A model generated the notes under the pieces. That model was given only the letters and a program-made list of their open reading frames with translations. It made no database searches and was not told the DNA's origin. DNA of 64,000 nucleotides from Effrenium voratum. Lineage: Eukaryota > Sar > Dinophyceae > Suessiales > Symbiodiniaceae. The position numbers were made by a program, and so were the translations under genes. Location of the stretch: positions 78,501 to 142,500 of the forward strand of contig CAUJNA010001024.1 of NCBI GenBank assembly GCA_963377175.1, given 5' to 3'. How positions within the stretch are numbered: position 1 is the first letter of the stretch; every line of letters begins with the position of its first letter. This document shows positions 36,348-47,391 of the stretch, in pieces.

Positions 36348-37683
36348 ATGAATGACCTTCTGGTCAATGTAGAGGGAGAAGCTGGCACAAGAAAGAAACA
36401 ATTGATTGAGTTCGTACCGTATGCGAATCAATGCCAAAAAGGAGACTTCTTCCTCATAGGAAAAACCTCATCCACTCCAAGCTTGTCAGCAAAGAAGGAT
36501 GTGTGTATTTCGAGGGTACCCTTTTCACCTTGGTTCGAAAAGAAATCAAAGGACAATCACCAATATTGGGGTCACAGGTGTCACCGTATTTCGGACACAT
36601 GCCCAGATGCAGGAAGCTGTTGGTTGCTGTCGTTTTTGCCAGGCTGACGAGGAGAAAGACGCAGCGACCATCTCGACCACTTGCAGCGATCGAGAACGCT
36701 TCAGTGGTGCCAGCGAGGTGCGGGTGTCCTCATCCAAGAACGCAGGATTCCCTTCACCCAGCCCTTTGAGGACTCGTGTGGCAGACCCTTTGGATGTTTG
36801 AAACGGAAGTAGGAGTGAGACAACCACGTCGCTGTTTCGAATCTTTGTGCATTCCTGCAGACACACACAGCACAGGCAAACACCCGCACGCCCACACACA
36901 CACACGCGCACAGGCAATTCAAACTATCTTCGCTTGGTGACCTCAAGAGCCAACCCCCCCACATCCAACAACCCGCATCATTTGCATCATTGGCATCACC
37001 TGCATCACCTGCATCACCTGCATCACCTGCATCACCTGCATCATTTCACATCATTTGCATCACCTGCACCACCTAACATGACCTTCATCATCATCCACTA
37101 GCATCTCCTGCATCTCCAGCATCACTAGCATAATTATTATGAATTGCACCAGCATCTCTCACTAACATTACAATTGCAGGTAGCATCATCAGCATCACTA
37201 GCATCACCAGCATAATCACTAGCATCACCAGTATTACCAGCACCGTGAGAAATATTCCAGCTTGTCGGAAGCACGGACCCCCCTCTTGAGACAGACAATC
37301 GAAGCTGGAAACTTGGGGAGAGATTCAGGAGAGCCCGGAGATCTGGCAGCCGCAGTCTCCGCTGATGGAGGAGCCCTCTGAGTCCTCGTCCGCCGAACCA
37401 ATCGACTTGGAGGTGCGGACGCCTATGGGTGGCTCGCCTTTTTTTGAGGGTGCCCGTTGTGGGTTGGTAAGGGAAGCCAAGACGAAACCAGGCATTGTGG
37501 GAGTTCCCTTCTTTTGAGACACTCCAATATATGGCTATGAATTTTAAGGGAGACACCTCAAAAGTGGTTGGACATGCATCCCAACCTAAAAGATATCCAC
37601 CGAAGGGTCCCCTATAAACATTTCTGTTGAGATCACAAGGTGTATGTGTTGACGGGCGATTCGGGGCCAACTATGAACAATGG
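36348..37683 (+). CDS. Unrecognised Ser/Glu-rich protein, partial
   Basis: Phase-consistent exons: an open exon ending at 36500 (ATG 36348; ...TPSLSAKKD, GT donor), 36643-36717 (ADEEKDAATISTTCSD... ending SGASE, GT donor), 37329-37428 (ESPEIWQPQSPLMEEPSESS... ending VRTPM, GT donor) and 37640-37683 (VCVDGRFGANYEQW, GT donor). The product is acidic and Ser/Pro-rich, probably disordered; no family was recognised. It may be the N-terminal part of the gene whose EF-hand exon starts at 40860, since that exon is also in phase 0. Two of its introns (from 36501 and 37429) begin exactly with family A repeat sequence. Confidence 0.45.
36501..36565 (+). repeat. Introner-like repeat A at an intron donor
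   Basis: GTGTGTATTTCGAGGGTACC, TTGGTTCGAAAAGAAATCAA; its GT is the donor of intron 36501-36642. Confidence 0.6.
36965..37230 (+). repeat. CATCAC/CATCATTTG repeat cluster
   Basis: CATCACCTG hexamer/nonamer units around 36985-37070 and ATCA(C/G)(T/C)AGC units around 37175-37235, inside intron 36718-37328. Confidence 0.9.
37429..37525 (+). repeat. Introner-like repeat A at an intron donor
   Basis: GTGGCTCGCCTTTTTTTGAG, GGTTGGTAAGGGAAGCCAAG; its first GT is the donor of intron 37429-37639. Confidence 0.65.
37531..37622 (+). repeat. Dispersed repeat D, copy 2
   Basis: TATGGCTATGAATTTTAAGG, CCTAAAAGATATCCACCGAA, GGGTCCCCTATAAACAT; same order as 23888-23975. Also in an intron. Confidence 0.8.
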
Positions 37684-40031
37684 GTATGCACTTCCACTCT
37701 TAGCGCGCCATTGAAGGCGGTCTCGCGATTCCTCGCGCAACTCTGGGTGTATCTCTTTGTTGGAGCTTTGTCTCAAATGAGATCCTTAGATTTGACAGCT
37801 ACCCATGTGTTGGGGGATGAAGTCATTTTCTTGCAGGCTTTTCACTATGATTGCCAGGGAAACAGACGAAAAAATGGCTGGTTGGCATGCCATGGTCAAC
37901 GATCAACTAGTTCTTTGCCTAAATTGTGCATGTGCTTTTGAGGACACTCTTGACTCTCCGCATCCATTGATTTTGTGACAAAGACATCCAAATTGTGTTA
38001 AGGGACGAGCAAACTGCCCAGCTGACAGCATCAAACACTGGGTTGACCGATCCAGGCTGTGGGAAGACAGCTTTGGAGCTGCTTACGTCCCCCAATGGTC
38101 CAGGGATGGTCGAACTTGCCCTAGGCCACAACCCGTTTTATCATTTCGGGTGTTTTTTTATGGAACGCGGACCCCATGGAGTGTTCCACTGGCGCGCGGG
38201 GCATGGCCGGTGAAGTTTTGGTGTTTTGTAGAGAAGGCAAACTCCCCAAAAAAACGGGGGCGGAGGCCGGGAAAGTTGCCAAGGGAGATGCTTTTCTGCT
38301 TTCTTTGCTCAACTCCCGAGAACTCAGAGTGGCGACTTCTGGAGGTATTCCTGGAAGCGGAAACCGTGCAGGTGGGAACACTGGAGGGGCTGTGGGCTGT
38401 GGGGCTAATTTAAGCGGAAAGCATGAGACCTACCACTTGGGGGACCTGTCAGTTTGACAGGCGGCCGTTTTGGGCTTGTTCCCTGGCTAGTAATGGAGGT
38501 TTCCCTGTAGGGGACGCCCAAAAATAGAGGACACATCTTCTTGTTGGCAAAGCAATCGCTGGCATCTCAGCGGTGAGGTCCATGGGATGTCCTATTCCTA
38601 GAGGGCATGTTGGGCCGCACAACTGCCGTCCGAAGGAACCAGGATCGTTTCAAGATCTATTCCCACATATCACCGCTCTTTTCAACCAACCAACCAAGCA
38701 ACCAAGCAACCAGCTAACCAGCCAACCAGCCAACCAGGAGCATTCGAAGGTTCCGCCACTGCAAGCTCCAGGCTGCCCCAGGTTCTTTGGTGAGTCCTGG
38801 AACAGGTCTGTGGGTTTCCTTTCAGGTTCCTTTCAACACTTTTTTTTGGCTCCGTTGGCACTTTGTTGCAGCCTCTTTGCCCGTGTTTGACTTTTTTTTT
38901 TCTCTTCCCCGCACAGCCGGCAGCAAAGCCGTTCCCCCTCTGGCCACTCACTGAGGAAGATATCACGCAGCGCCAAGTTGGGTTTGGTTGCGAGTCCTGA
39001 GGGCTGTCGCAACATGAATAGTTGCCGGAGTGGATTCCCTAAATCTTGCAAGTGAGCCACTCAACCACAGAACCCAGGCAAGTTGTGGCAAAGTTACAGG
39101 GCTTCCTGCGTTTTCCTGCTTGCAGCATTTCGGTCATCCAAAGCAGCACTAAGCCGCCCGCTTGTGAGAATCCTGATTAAGGAGTGACAGAAGAAGAAGC
39201 TCTAGTTGGGTGCTCAAAAACTGGGGTAACCCCAAAATGGGTTGGGAAATGGAAAAGCCTGGAAACTCAAACCTGCGGTTCCTGCCCTTTTTTTTCCAGG
39301 TTTGACCCATACCCCATGTCGCGATTCCCATGAAAAGGGCAAGGCAGCGCGCCCAAACCAGCGGATTTTTGGGTCACGAGGTGCGATCCCGCAGGCGCTC
39401 CGCCGTTGCGAAAGTCGTGTGGGAAGGGTCGTTTTGAAGGTGTTGGACCCCCCGAAGATGGGCTGTTTTACTCTTGGTTTCCTTTTGAAACCACACAAAC
39501 ATGGGTTCCCCCCTCCAAAAAAAGGAGGCACACCCAGGGGTCCAGGCCAGCTGGGACCCTTCTTTTGGATGTTGGAATCAGCATTAGCCTCCTTTCGTGG
39601 GAGCTCCTCATGTGTTCGAACCAAGGACACATGCTATGAGAGTCATGGGAACGGAGGTGAGGGCGCCCGAAATAGGCCGGTTGCCCCAGAAAGTCACCGA
39701 AGCTTGCCTCGACTCCCTGGCACGGATCCGGTTCTCCGTGAGACGTGTTATCATTTAGGCGGTGCTTTTTGGAGGATGGGGAGATTGTGGATGCTTGGCG
39801 GCCACGAAGCCATTCGCTTAGAAGGGGCCCTGATTTATTTTCGGGTTTCCCAGGCTGGCCAATGGTTTCCTTGCCTGGCTGCAAGATTTGCTGCCAGCAA
39901 GTGATTGTCAAAAATCGACCCGATAAAAACAGTTTCTTCTGGGGAAATCGGCAAACATGAGTTTATCACATGAGCGACGGTCAATTCATCGGTATTTGAA
40001 TCTGCTGTTCTAAAGCGCATGACATAGGACA
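37684..40031. other. Intron/spacer, no confident exon
   Basis: Open frames at 38176-38457 and 39242-39904 have no recognisable motif. A family A element lies at ~39470-39545. AACC-rich short repeats occur near 38690-38740. Confidence 0.35.
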
Positions 40032-40427
40032 ATGTCGTCAGAGTACCACATGCAAATGGAAGTGATGCAAAAAGCAAACCAGATGGCGATTTTGACCACG
40101 GCTTATCAGCCGGCGATTTTCTTTTTCCGTGGGGCAAGCAAGGACTTGGGACGTGCTTTGCACATGGCTACTTGCCAGGATCGAATCGCTGGACGACTTC
40201 CTGGCCTGATGCACGCCCTAGCGCCATCTTCCGAAAGCGCACAGGAAGTTGCACATGTCAAAAACCTGGCTCAAGTGAACCGCATTGAACGTTACATGTG
40301 TGCGGGCATGCGGTATGTTATGGCCGGGGCTCACAAAGTGAGCGCCCTGCCTCCTACTTTTGACAAGCTTAGTTGGCTGTGTCAAATAGGTGCCAGGGTC
40401 GACATGTACAACTGCACATCGGGGTAA
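40032..40427 (+). CDS. Uncharacterised 131-residue open frame
   Basis: ATG 40032 to a stop at 40425-40427. Unlike neighbouring open frames it has a balanced composition with alternating helical stretches (HMQMEVMQKANQMAILTTA, QEVAHVKNLAQVNRIERY) and no low-complexity runs. No family was recognised. It could be an intronless gene, a remnant of a retroposed gene, or chance. Confidence 0.3.
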   Translation: MSSEYHMQMEVMQKANQMAILTTAYQPAIFFFRGASKDLGRALHMATCQDRIAGRLPGLMHALAPSSESAQEVAHVKNLAQVNRIERYMCAGMRYVMAGAHKVSALPPTFDKLSWLCQIGARVDMYNCTSG

Positions 40428-40859
40428 CCTCGAAAAAAGACGTGACCAGAGCAGTCGACCCTTGCCAAGACGCGCCACGTTCATGGCGAATCGCGTCGAA
40501 AAGTCTATGAGCGGTCGGTGTTCACTTAAACTAAGGAAGCCGCCATGCAAGCAGCCATGCGTGTGCGTGTGTGTCCAGCAACAAGGCCTCCTAAGCCTCG
40601 GAAAAGATGATCTTTGGTTCCCCTGCAACACCACCCAACAAATAGTCCCGGATATCAGGGCTCATTTGACTGGCTTCTTCAACATCGATCCATCCTCATT
40701 TCATGTACTCAGATCGTGGTTTCCCTGGTGTAGAAATTAGAAGGAGACGGTGTAGATCTTGATCAACCTAGCTTGGAGACGGTTCTTTCTTTCTTTCTTT
40801 CTTTTTTTTTTGGGGGGGGAACTCGGGGACACCTAGCCTATGGCAGGGACAACATGCAG

Positions 40860-43800
40860 GAGGTCTTCGACTTTTTGGATGACTTGGAGCCTGAGAAGAG
40901 GCAGACGGACTTGAAACCCCCAGGGGGGGGGGCCGGGGGGGGGGCGCAGTTTGCTTTTGTTCTCCTCTCTTTTTTGGACCTGAGGTGGCAGTCATGGGGC
41001 ATTTTTTTGGTGGGTGTCAACCCAGTTGTCCTTGGTTCTATTGGACTTGAAGTTTAAAGCAGCTTCATGAAAAACTCGCGGATCGCCGCATTCAATCGGT
41101 TTTGGAATTGCAATACTACCGAGAGTGCGTGCCAGGGTTATGTGTTCATGCATGGATCCAACCCCCCCCCCCCCTCCCCCAACATCTGCATTTTCTTCAA
41201 CACTGGCGCTTGCTGAGGCAATCTCGAGTGCCCTATTTTGAATAGACACAGGGGGTTGGGGCGGTGATTTTGGGGGGCTTCTGGTAGAAGGAATTTGGAA
41301 TCGAGTGTGTTGACTACTTCGAAGATGATGGATGTCCATTCGTCCTCTCACTCGTCCTCTGCAGTCTGCAGCACAGAACGGCATTTGTGCCAGGGTCGAT
41401 CCACCTTCTCTCTCTCGGCTTGAGATGAGAATGGCCATCAAGCCTTTTCGTCCGGGCTTCGGCCTCCAACTGCCATTGTGTGCGTTCCCAACGCAAGTCA
41501 TTCAAAGCCGGAAAGTCTTTTCGCCTTTAGCTCCCGAAGCGTTCCTCACTGGCCCCGTTTTGGGGCTGGCTGGCAGGGACAAGAAGATCGACTTCTCCAA
41601 CCTTCATCGCATTGCCCGGGACCTTGGCTTGTGAAAAGACTCCACCCCGCTGATCTGAGCAAAAGCCTTTGCTTTTCCTCCTGGATCCGCCTGGTGTTTA
41701 GGGTGTTTGAAGCTTGTGCGCTTGCCACGCGCGGTTTGAATGGGCCTCAGCTGATCCATTTAATGATCCATTTAAGCAATCATTTTAGCAAGCTCACCGA
41801 TTTGGCGGTAAAACGCGCTGTGGAAAGCGAGCTTGGGACCCATGAGGTTTCCTTTGGGAATACAAATTCCTATTCAGGTGGACAAATTGTAGTTTAGTGC
41901 AGATTCATAGGCTTCAGCTCTAGTTTTTGCGTTTCCCCTCAAAGTGTAAGACTGTGAAGTGGCGGCCCAGGTTAATCTGTGGGCATGGGGGTGAGGCTTT
42001 TAAAGGCTGGAATATCGTTGATTTGGTTTGTTTCGACTGCAAGTGCCGACAACTACCATAATACACGCTAATTTTGCGTTCTTCCCCCTGAAACATAGAA
42101 GGCTCAAACTCGCATACATGGTGAAGCATGGTTGATCTCCTAAACAAAGACGCAAACATCCAAAAGTCATGGTGGATTACAGGTTTGCCCTTGTTCACAA
42201 CTTGCAAGCACGGTTTTGGAGGCATGGAGGCCCCGCCTAAATAGGGTTTTAAGGCGGTAGAATGCAAGGGGCCTCCAGCACCCTAGCCAACTTGCTGCTC
42301 TGTTTCGTCCGCATCCTGAAACACGGTTTGGTGGAAAGAATAGCAAATCGCGATCCGACACCATTTCTAAAGGTTATTACTACTCTTTGACCCTCTCGTG
42401 GCATCTGCATGACCACATATTGGACTGCAGAACTCTTGTCCTATATTGCCATTCCTGTTTTAGCCCTTGACATAAAAACGTGTTGTTTTTGCTTCGCATT
42501 TGTCTCAGCTTGTCTAGAGAGAGAGCGAGAGAGAGAGAAATTCAACATGCAAGAATAGACGCAAATGAAGGTCTAGCAGGTTCCGGCGGGTTCCAGGCAG
42601 GTTCTAGGGAAGTTTCTTGAAATGCTTTTCGGCGTATTAGTTGAGGTTTTGAACCACTGCAGGATTTGCATAGATGTTCTCGTTCGCACTTTTGTTGAGG
42701 CTCTTTGCAGGGACGCATCAACCAAGGGCCATGTCCCATCCTTCTCGATCGTTCCTTAGGCCCAAGTCCTGGGTGACGACATCACCGACCCGGCGCGCCC
42801 TCCACCTGTCTGCCTTGGTTGGGAGGGGGCGGGTTGCTTGGCGGGGTTTGGGTTCGAGCCCTGGCGGTTCAGTTCCGAGCTTCAAGTACTGTCACCCTGA
42901 ATGCCTCCAAACTTTACATGTGTCTGTGTATTTATGTATGTATGGAAATAAATTTACCTGAGCCATACTTAGCCGGTATCTGGCCAAAGGAGCGGGTGGT
43001 ATCCGAGTAAATTGGGGCAACGCCAGGATGACAGCCCCGGGTTGTAAGATGCAAGGAACGGCTTGCCGACAGGCCAACAGTTTGTGCTTGAAAGAGCTGC
43101 ACATCCTTAGGGAGGAGCACCATACTGAAACCATGGTTGAAACCATTGTCCAGGATTGCGCCCATCCACAGTATGGTGCTTTTCATGCCTGTTTCTTTTG
43201 GCTGCGGGCTTGCTCGCCTTGTTTCCAGCCAATGCGGCCGCCTTTTTCGCCGTAGCTGTTTGCAAAGACCACCGGCCATTGGCACGAGCGATGCATTCGC
43301 CAAGTGCAACGTGTCAGCATCCCAGCGTAGACAGCAAGAGGCACGCACACACACACACACAAGCACTGTTAGATAGCACCCATCCAAGCGAACAGAGCCA
43401 GCCAGAGAGAACAACGATCGGCCTGGCCGCTCCAGATTGCTTCCAGCGTTCCTGATAAGACTCAGGCGCGGAGTGCATGCATTGTGGGAGCTGAGCAACG
43501 GGCTGAAAGACCACGGTTCCAACTTTCAATGTCCGTTGTCTGGGTGCCAAAAGATTTATGATCTGTTTAAGCTTCCTTGATTGGGGAAAAAAGGAGAACA
43601 TGACTGGATAAGTGCTCGAGTCGGCGAATGCCAAGTGCCATCGTAGAGAGTCTTCTCGCAAAGCGCACGCATCAGAATTCCCAGGAAGCACCTAGGTGAA
43701 GCATCAACCGCTGTTGTGAGGGCATTCCTTTTTTGAGGAGCTGCCCTGGTTAAATGTGACACTGCTCTGCGGTATCTGGTGAGCAAGGGTATCTACTCAC

Positions 43801-44764
43801 AGGCACACGACACATCCAACTTAGCTAACTTCTGATGCGCTTACATGAAATCTGAAGGACCACCCCACAAAGGCAATCAGCGTGATGGTGCCAAGTCTCA
43901 TGTGGCATAGCCCGAACTTTGCCATCTGTGGGGCATGGCAATGGCTTCCTGCAATGAAAGACGAGGTGGCAATCCAAGATCCTTCTCAAGCAGATTTCGG
44001 ACCCTGCCCCCACCCTCACTTGGGATGAAAGTAGGATCACCCACCACCAAGATGCTTTGTCCAGCTCGCCAGTGGCTTGCCTCTTTCCTTTGGACCCTAT
44101 CCACCAGAGGTATGTCTTCCTTCACCGTGGCCCCAAGAAAAGTGGAGTTGGATCATGTCCCAAGCAAAGGACGAGGCGGACAGGATTTCGTGGAGCAACG
44201 CGCATCAGAAAGAGCAAGGCACGCATGCGGTGATCAGTTGGCAAGGCCAATGGCCAATGAGCAGGGCTCCGCTGGCAATGATCAGGACGGCCGCTTGCGG
44301 AAGAGTCTTCCGAGCTCTCGGCGCCGCGCTTGGGGACGGCAACCTTGTCTAGGCTGAGAACCCTGCGGTAGACTAAGGTACTCCATTGCCCCTTGCTCTT
44401 TTTACGTGAAACCAAGCAAGTGAACAAACATGCAGATGGATAGTTCATGTTACTTGGAGGATCATGCCTCAGACAGCCAGCTTGCAACCGTTATTTGTAA
44501 GGAGCGAACCACCCCAACGCTCTCATCTGCAACGGACAATTACCCCAGTGAGTCCAGTGGAGCCATCAAACAAATCAACGGATGTGTCACCCTCCCGCTC
44601 TCGCTGGTCGGGCGCGAGCCGTCGAGCCCTTTTCGGAGGACATGGATGTGGTCCACAGCTGGGACGGGGGCCAAGAGGGCCAGCAACTGGACAGCGAGTT
44701 CCGGGGCACAGACTGCCTGGAGGTGGAGTTCGAGGAGACCAAAGGGTCGAAGCGTGGGCGATGG
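40860..44764 (+). CDS. Centrin-like EF-hand exons (EF3 and possible degenerate EF4)
   Basis: Exon 40860-40888 (after ACATGCAG; EVFDFLDDLE) splices by a GC donor, phase 2, to 41577-~41626 (DKKIDFSNLHRIARDLG). The join aligns without a gap to centrin EF-hand 3, including the characteristic NL(K/H)R(V/I)A(K/R)(E/D)LG helix. The loop has lost some calcium ligands. Exon 44639-44764 (DMDVVHSWDGGQEGQQLDSE, then F; GT donor at 44765) can be read as a degenerate EF4, with D, E, G and E at loop positions 1, 5, 6 and 12, but it might instead be an acidic 5' exon of the WD40 gene. EF2 was not found. Confidence 0.55.
41633..44638. other. Intron/spacer, no confident exon
   Basis: GA tract at 42515-42540, CA tract at 43345-43365. 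A reading near 42765 contains GDDITDPA, faintly like the centrin LGENLTD linker, but has no acceptor directly before it. Otherwise no coding recognised. Confidence 0.35.
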
Positions 44765-44985
44765 GTATGTGTCTGAGTCGACCAAGGAAGCATTTGCCAT
44801 CGAGCTTAGAACCTCATCATATATACTTTTGGCATGACATTCCTCTCTCAATGGATGGTTGCCAGGTTCAATCTTGCTTTTCAGGATACATGATTCTACC
44901 CTTAATTGTTTTGCACATGCACACAAAGCATTTTGTTTGTAGCCCCAATCTCTCCTCTTCAATTTTGTGCTGCCCAAAATCTTGG

Positions 44986-45776
44986 TCAAGTGCCACCCAG
45001 GGAAGCACCACGCAGCCGAGAGGATGACGACATCCCAGACGATGATGAAGGACAGATGCTGTCGAGTTGGAGGATGTGCCTGATTCAGCAACAATCAGAG
45101 AGACCAAACCACTGATTGACACCCACTGTGTCTCACTGTGCGCGCACGAGCAAGCAAACACGCACACGCCAACACGCGCACGCGCATGCGAGCCCGCCCG
45201 CGCGCACGCCTGCTCGCACGCCCGCGCGCCCACGTGCGCACGCAGGTGCTGGCGCACAAGCACGAGCACCAGCACAAGCACAATGCAAGCACAACCACGA
45301 ACAAAATGACAAGCAGAAGCATGAACATAACTACAGTTGCAAGTGTGACTCTACTCGTGCTCAGGGAGCAGGTCAGTTGTTCGGGTGGTGCCCGAGGCAG
45401 AGTCTTCTTGCGTTGGTTCAGGTAACATCAAGGGGGGGCTCTCAGGCCTCGGAGAAACAGCACAGGTTGATCAACTGTGCAGGCGACGGCATGGCTGGAG
45501 ATGATGACGAGGAGGCTTGGCGGAGCGCCTGCACGAGGGTGCGTGTTTTGAGGGTTCCCCTATTCGAGGGGGCTCGTTTTGAAGGGGAGCCAAAGGGAAG
45601 CCACTCATTTTGGCGGGTCCCCGTATATTGACACAGACCCAAGAGACCCAAGTGGGGGTGCAGATGGCATGATTGAAGTGGTTGACGTTGGGTGACCTTC
45701 AGCTGTGGCAGATTGGAGTCATCCCGGAGAACGAGATCTACTCAGATGAGGCTGTCCGGGCTCTTCTCTCTCCGTC
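44986..45776 (+). CDS. Acidic exons, possibly the N-terminus of the WD40 gene
   Basis: Exon candidates: ~44991-45060 (REDDDIPDDDEGQM), ~45466-45538 (AGDGMAGDDDEEAWRSACTR, phase 0, GT donor at 45539) and 45712-~45774 (IGVIPENEIYSDEAVRALL). AAMP proteins start with a long acidic segment rich in E/D before the first WD40 blade, which fits by position and composition. Ownership is not proven. Confidence 0.4.
45115..45300 (+). repeat. CGCA/GCAC-rich low-complexity tract
   Basis: Runs of CGCACGC, GCGCAC and CACAAGCAC between acidic exon candidates; generates His/Arg/Ala-rich spurious frames. Confidence 0.9.
45539..45625 (+). repeat. Introner-like repeat A at an intron donor
   Basis: GTGCGTGTTTTGAGGGTTCC, GTTTTGAAGGGGAGCCAAAG; its GT is the donor after ...WRSACTR. 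Confidence 0.7.
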
Positions 45777-46141
45777 AGTTTGGTCCCAGTTTCTGGGACC
45801 ACATGGCCTTCTTTAAACACGAGGGACTCCTTTTGGATGTTTTCAAAAGGACACCAAAGCGAAACAGTCCAAACTGGCAGGACCCCACTCGGCTTACTTC
45901 ATTGACCGGTCTCTTTGAACTGGTGGTCTTCAGCACTGAAGAAGCGCAGTTCAGGGAGCCAGCGATCCTTCCTCATGTTTGTCTGTTATATGTTTGCCTG
46001 CTCGTTTTTGGCGTTGGTAGAACAAAGGACACCCAGAGGAAGCCAATGGGACTGTCCCAACTCCCCCTTCTCTAAGCTCTTCGCCAGGACACTGGGCCGC
46101 AGGTAGATGACTCCCTGGCGCTTACCTTATGTGGACAGCTG

Positions 46142-46352
46142 GGGGTTTGGAGGAAGTACTTGGAGCTTTGGGGGTTTGGGGGTCTGGGGGTCTGGGGGTT
46201 TGGGGGTTTGGGGGTTTGGGGGTTTGGGGTTTGGGGGTTTGGGGTTTGGGGGTCTGGGGGTTTGGGGTCTGGGGGTCTGGGGGTTTGGGGTCTGGGGGTT
46301 TGCGGGTTGTTTGGGGGTTGGGGTTGTTTGGGGGTTTGGGGGTTTGGGAGAC
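46142..46352 (+). repeat. GGGGGTTT / GGGGTCT G-rich octamer array
   Basis: About 210 bp of GGGGGTTTG, GGGGTTTG and GGGGGTCTG units, strand-asymmetric, with strong G-quadruplex potential. All six frames across it are low-complexity. Confidence 0.95.
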
Positions 46353-47169
46353 ATTGGGAATCCCTCCCTCTAAGGCCTTACTTCCAGCCATAGTAGGAGA
46401 ATCTCCTGAAAGAGGTTATGAAGCCCACTTGGCTATCGCAGAAATAGTTACTTCCTACAACCCTGCTTTGGAACACAGGAAGACAACGGAGACACACATA
46501 CACACGCACACATGCCTGCCTGACAAACTTTCGCCTCCCACGGACCTATCAGGATCACCGGTGCACATCAGACCCCATCATTCCCTATCGCCGTTCTCTC
46601 ATGCCGGGGGCTGCCAGAGACACTTGCTAAGGCGTTTTTTGCCGCAACAACCAAAGGGTGCCATGGACATTAGGCGATTTTCGCGCTTTGAACGTGCTGC
46701 CATGGACACTTTGAGATGAAAAGACCAATGCCCCAAAGAAGGTGGATAAACTCGACCCTTGTGTCTTCGTTTCGCGTTTTCGCGCGCCGCCAAAGCGCAC
46801 GGCGTTGAGGTCAAAGTGGTCTGGACCCCAGAGGTGGACCTGGAGAGTGGAATGAACGGCCATCTCATTCGGGTGGTGGTTGAACTTCTGGCATGTTGCT
46901 CTCTTTCCCATGTACTTTTGACACTGCCTTGATGGAAAAATGTATGGCCTACCTAAAGGTGTAGGTTTCCTCTTGGCATGAAATTGGAGAAATTTGTAGT
47001 GCGTACCTAAAATTAGGCTTCCCTCCGTGAGATGTTGCGTGGATGGACAAAATCCTGCACCAGTTGTGACGGACGAAGCCCTATAAATTCAAGGACACAC
47101 CACTTGATAACAGGTTTTGCCCAGTATTCTCAACTAAAAGTAGACCTATCTGGGTGGCTGTCAAAGATA

Positions 47170-47300
47170 TGGCTGTGGGCCCAAAATATGTACCCAAAAT
47201 GGGTTGCCCTGTGGAACCATGGACCAAAACCAGCGGTCCAATTCCTGGTGGTTTAATTTTGATCCATACCCAGATAGGCTTTTTTGGGACCCGGTCCCCT
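47170..47300 (+). repeat. Dispersed repeat B, diverged copy
   Basis: ATGGCTGTGGGCCCAAAATA, CCCAAAATGGGTTGCCCTGT and related blocks upstream of the first WD40 exon; weaker than the other copies. Confidence 0.45.
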
Positions 47301-47391
47301 GGTGGTTTTACTTTGACCCACACCCTAGGCCCCTTTTTGGACCCTGCCTTGAGATAAAAAGAACACACAAAAAACAAAAAAACAAACCAAG

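Noticed and set aside
42765..42830. Candidate centrin linker exon (GDDITDPA)
   Set aside because: No AG acceptor directly precedes the frame, and the residues after it do not resemble an EF-hand.
45116..45631. 171-codon His/Arg/Ala-rich frame
   Set aside because: Runs through the CGCA low-complexity tract. Only the last part (about 45466-45538) is kept as an exon candidate.
46107..46719. Gly/Trp/Val and Pro/Thr repeat proteins
   Set aside because: All six frames across the GGGGGTTT array are periodic. No start context, splice phase or homology supports a repeat protein.
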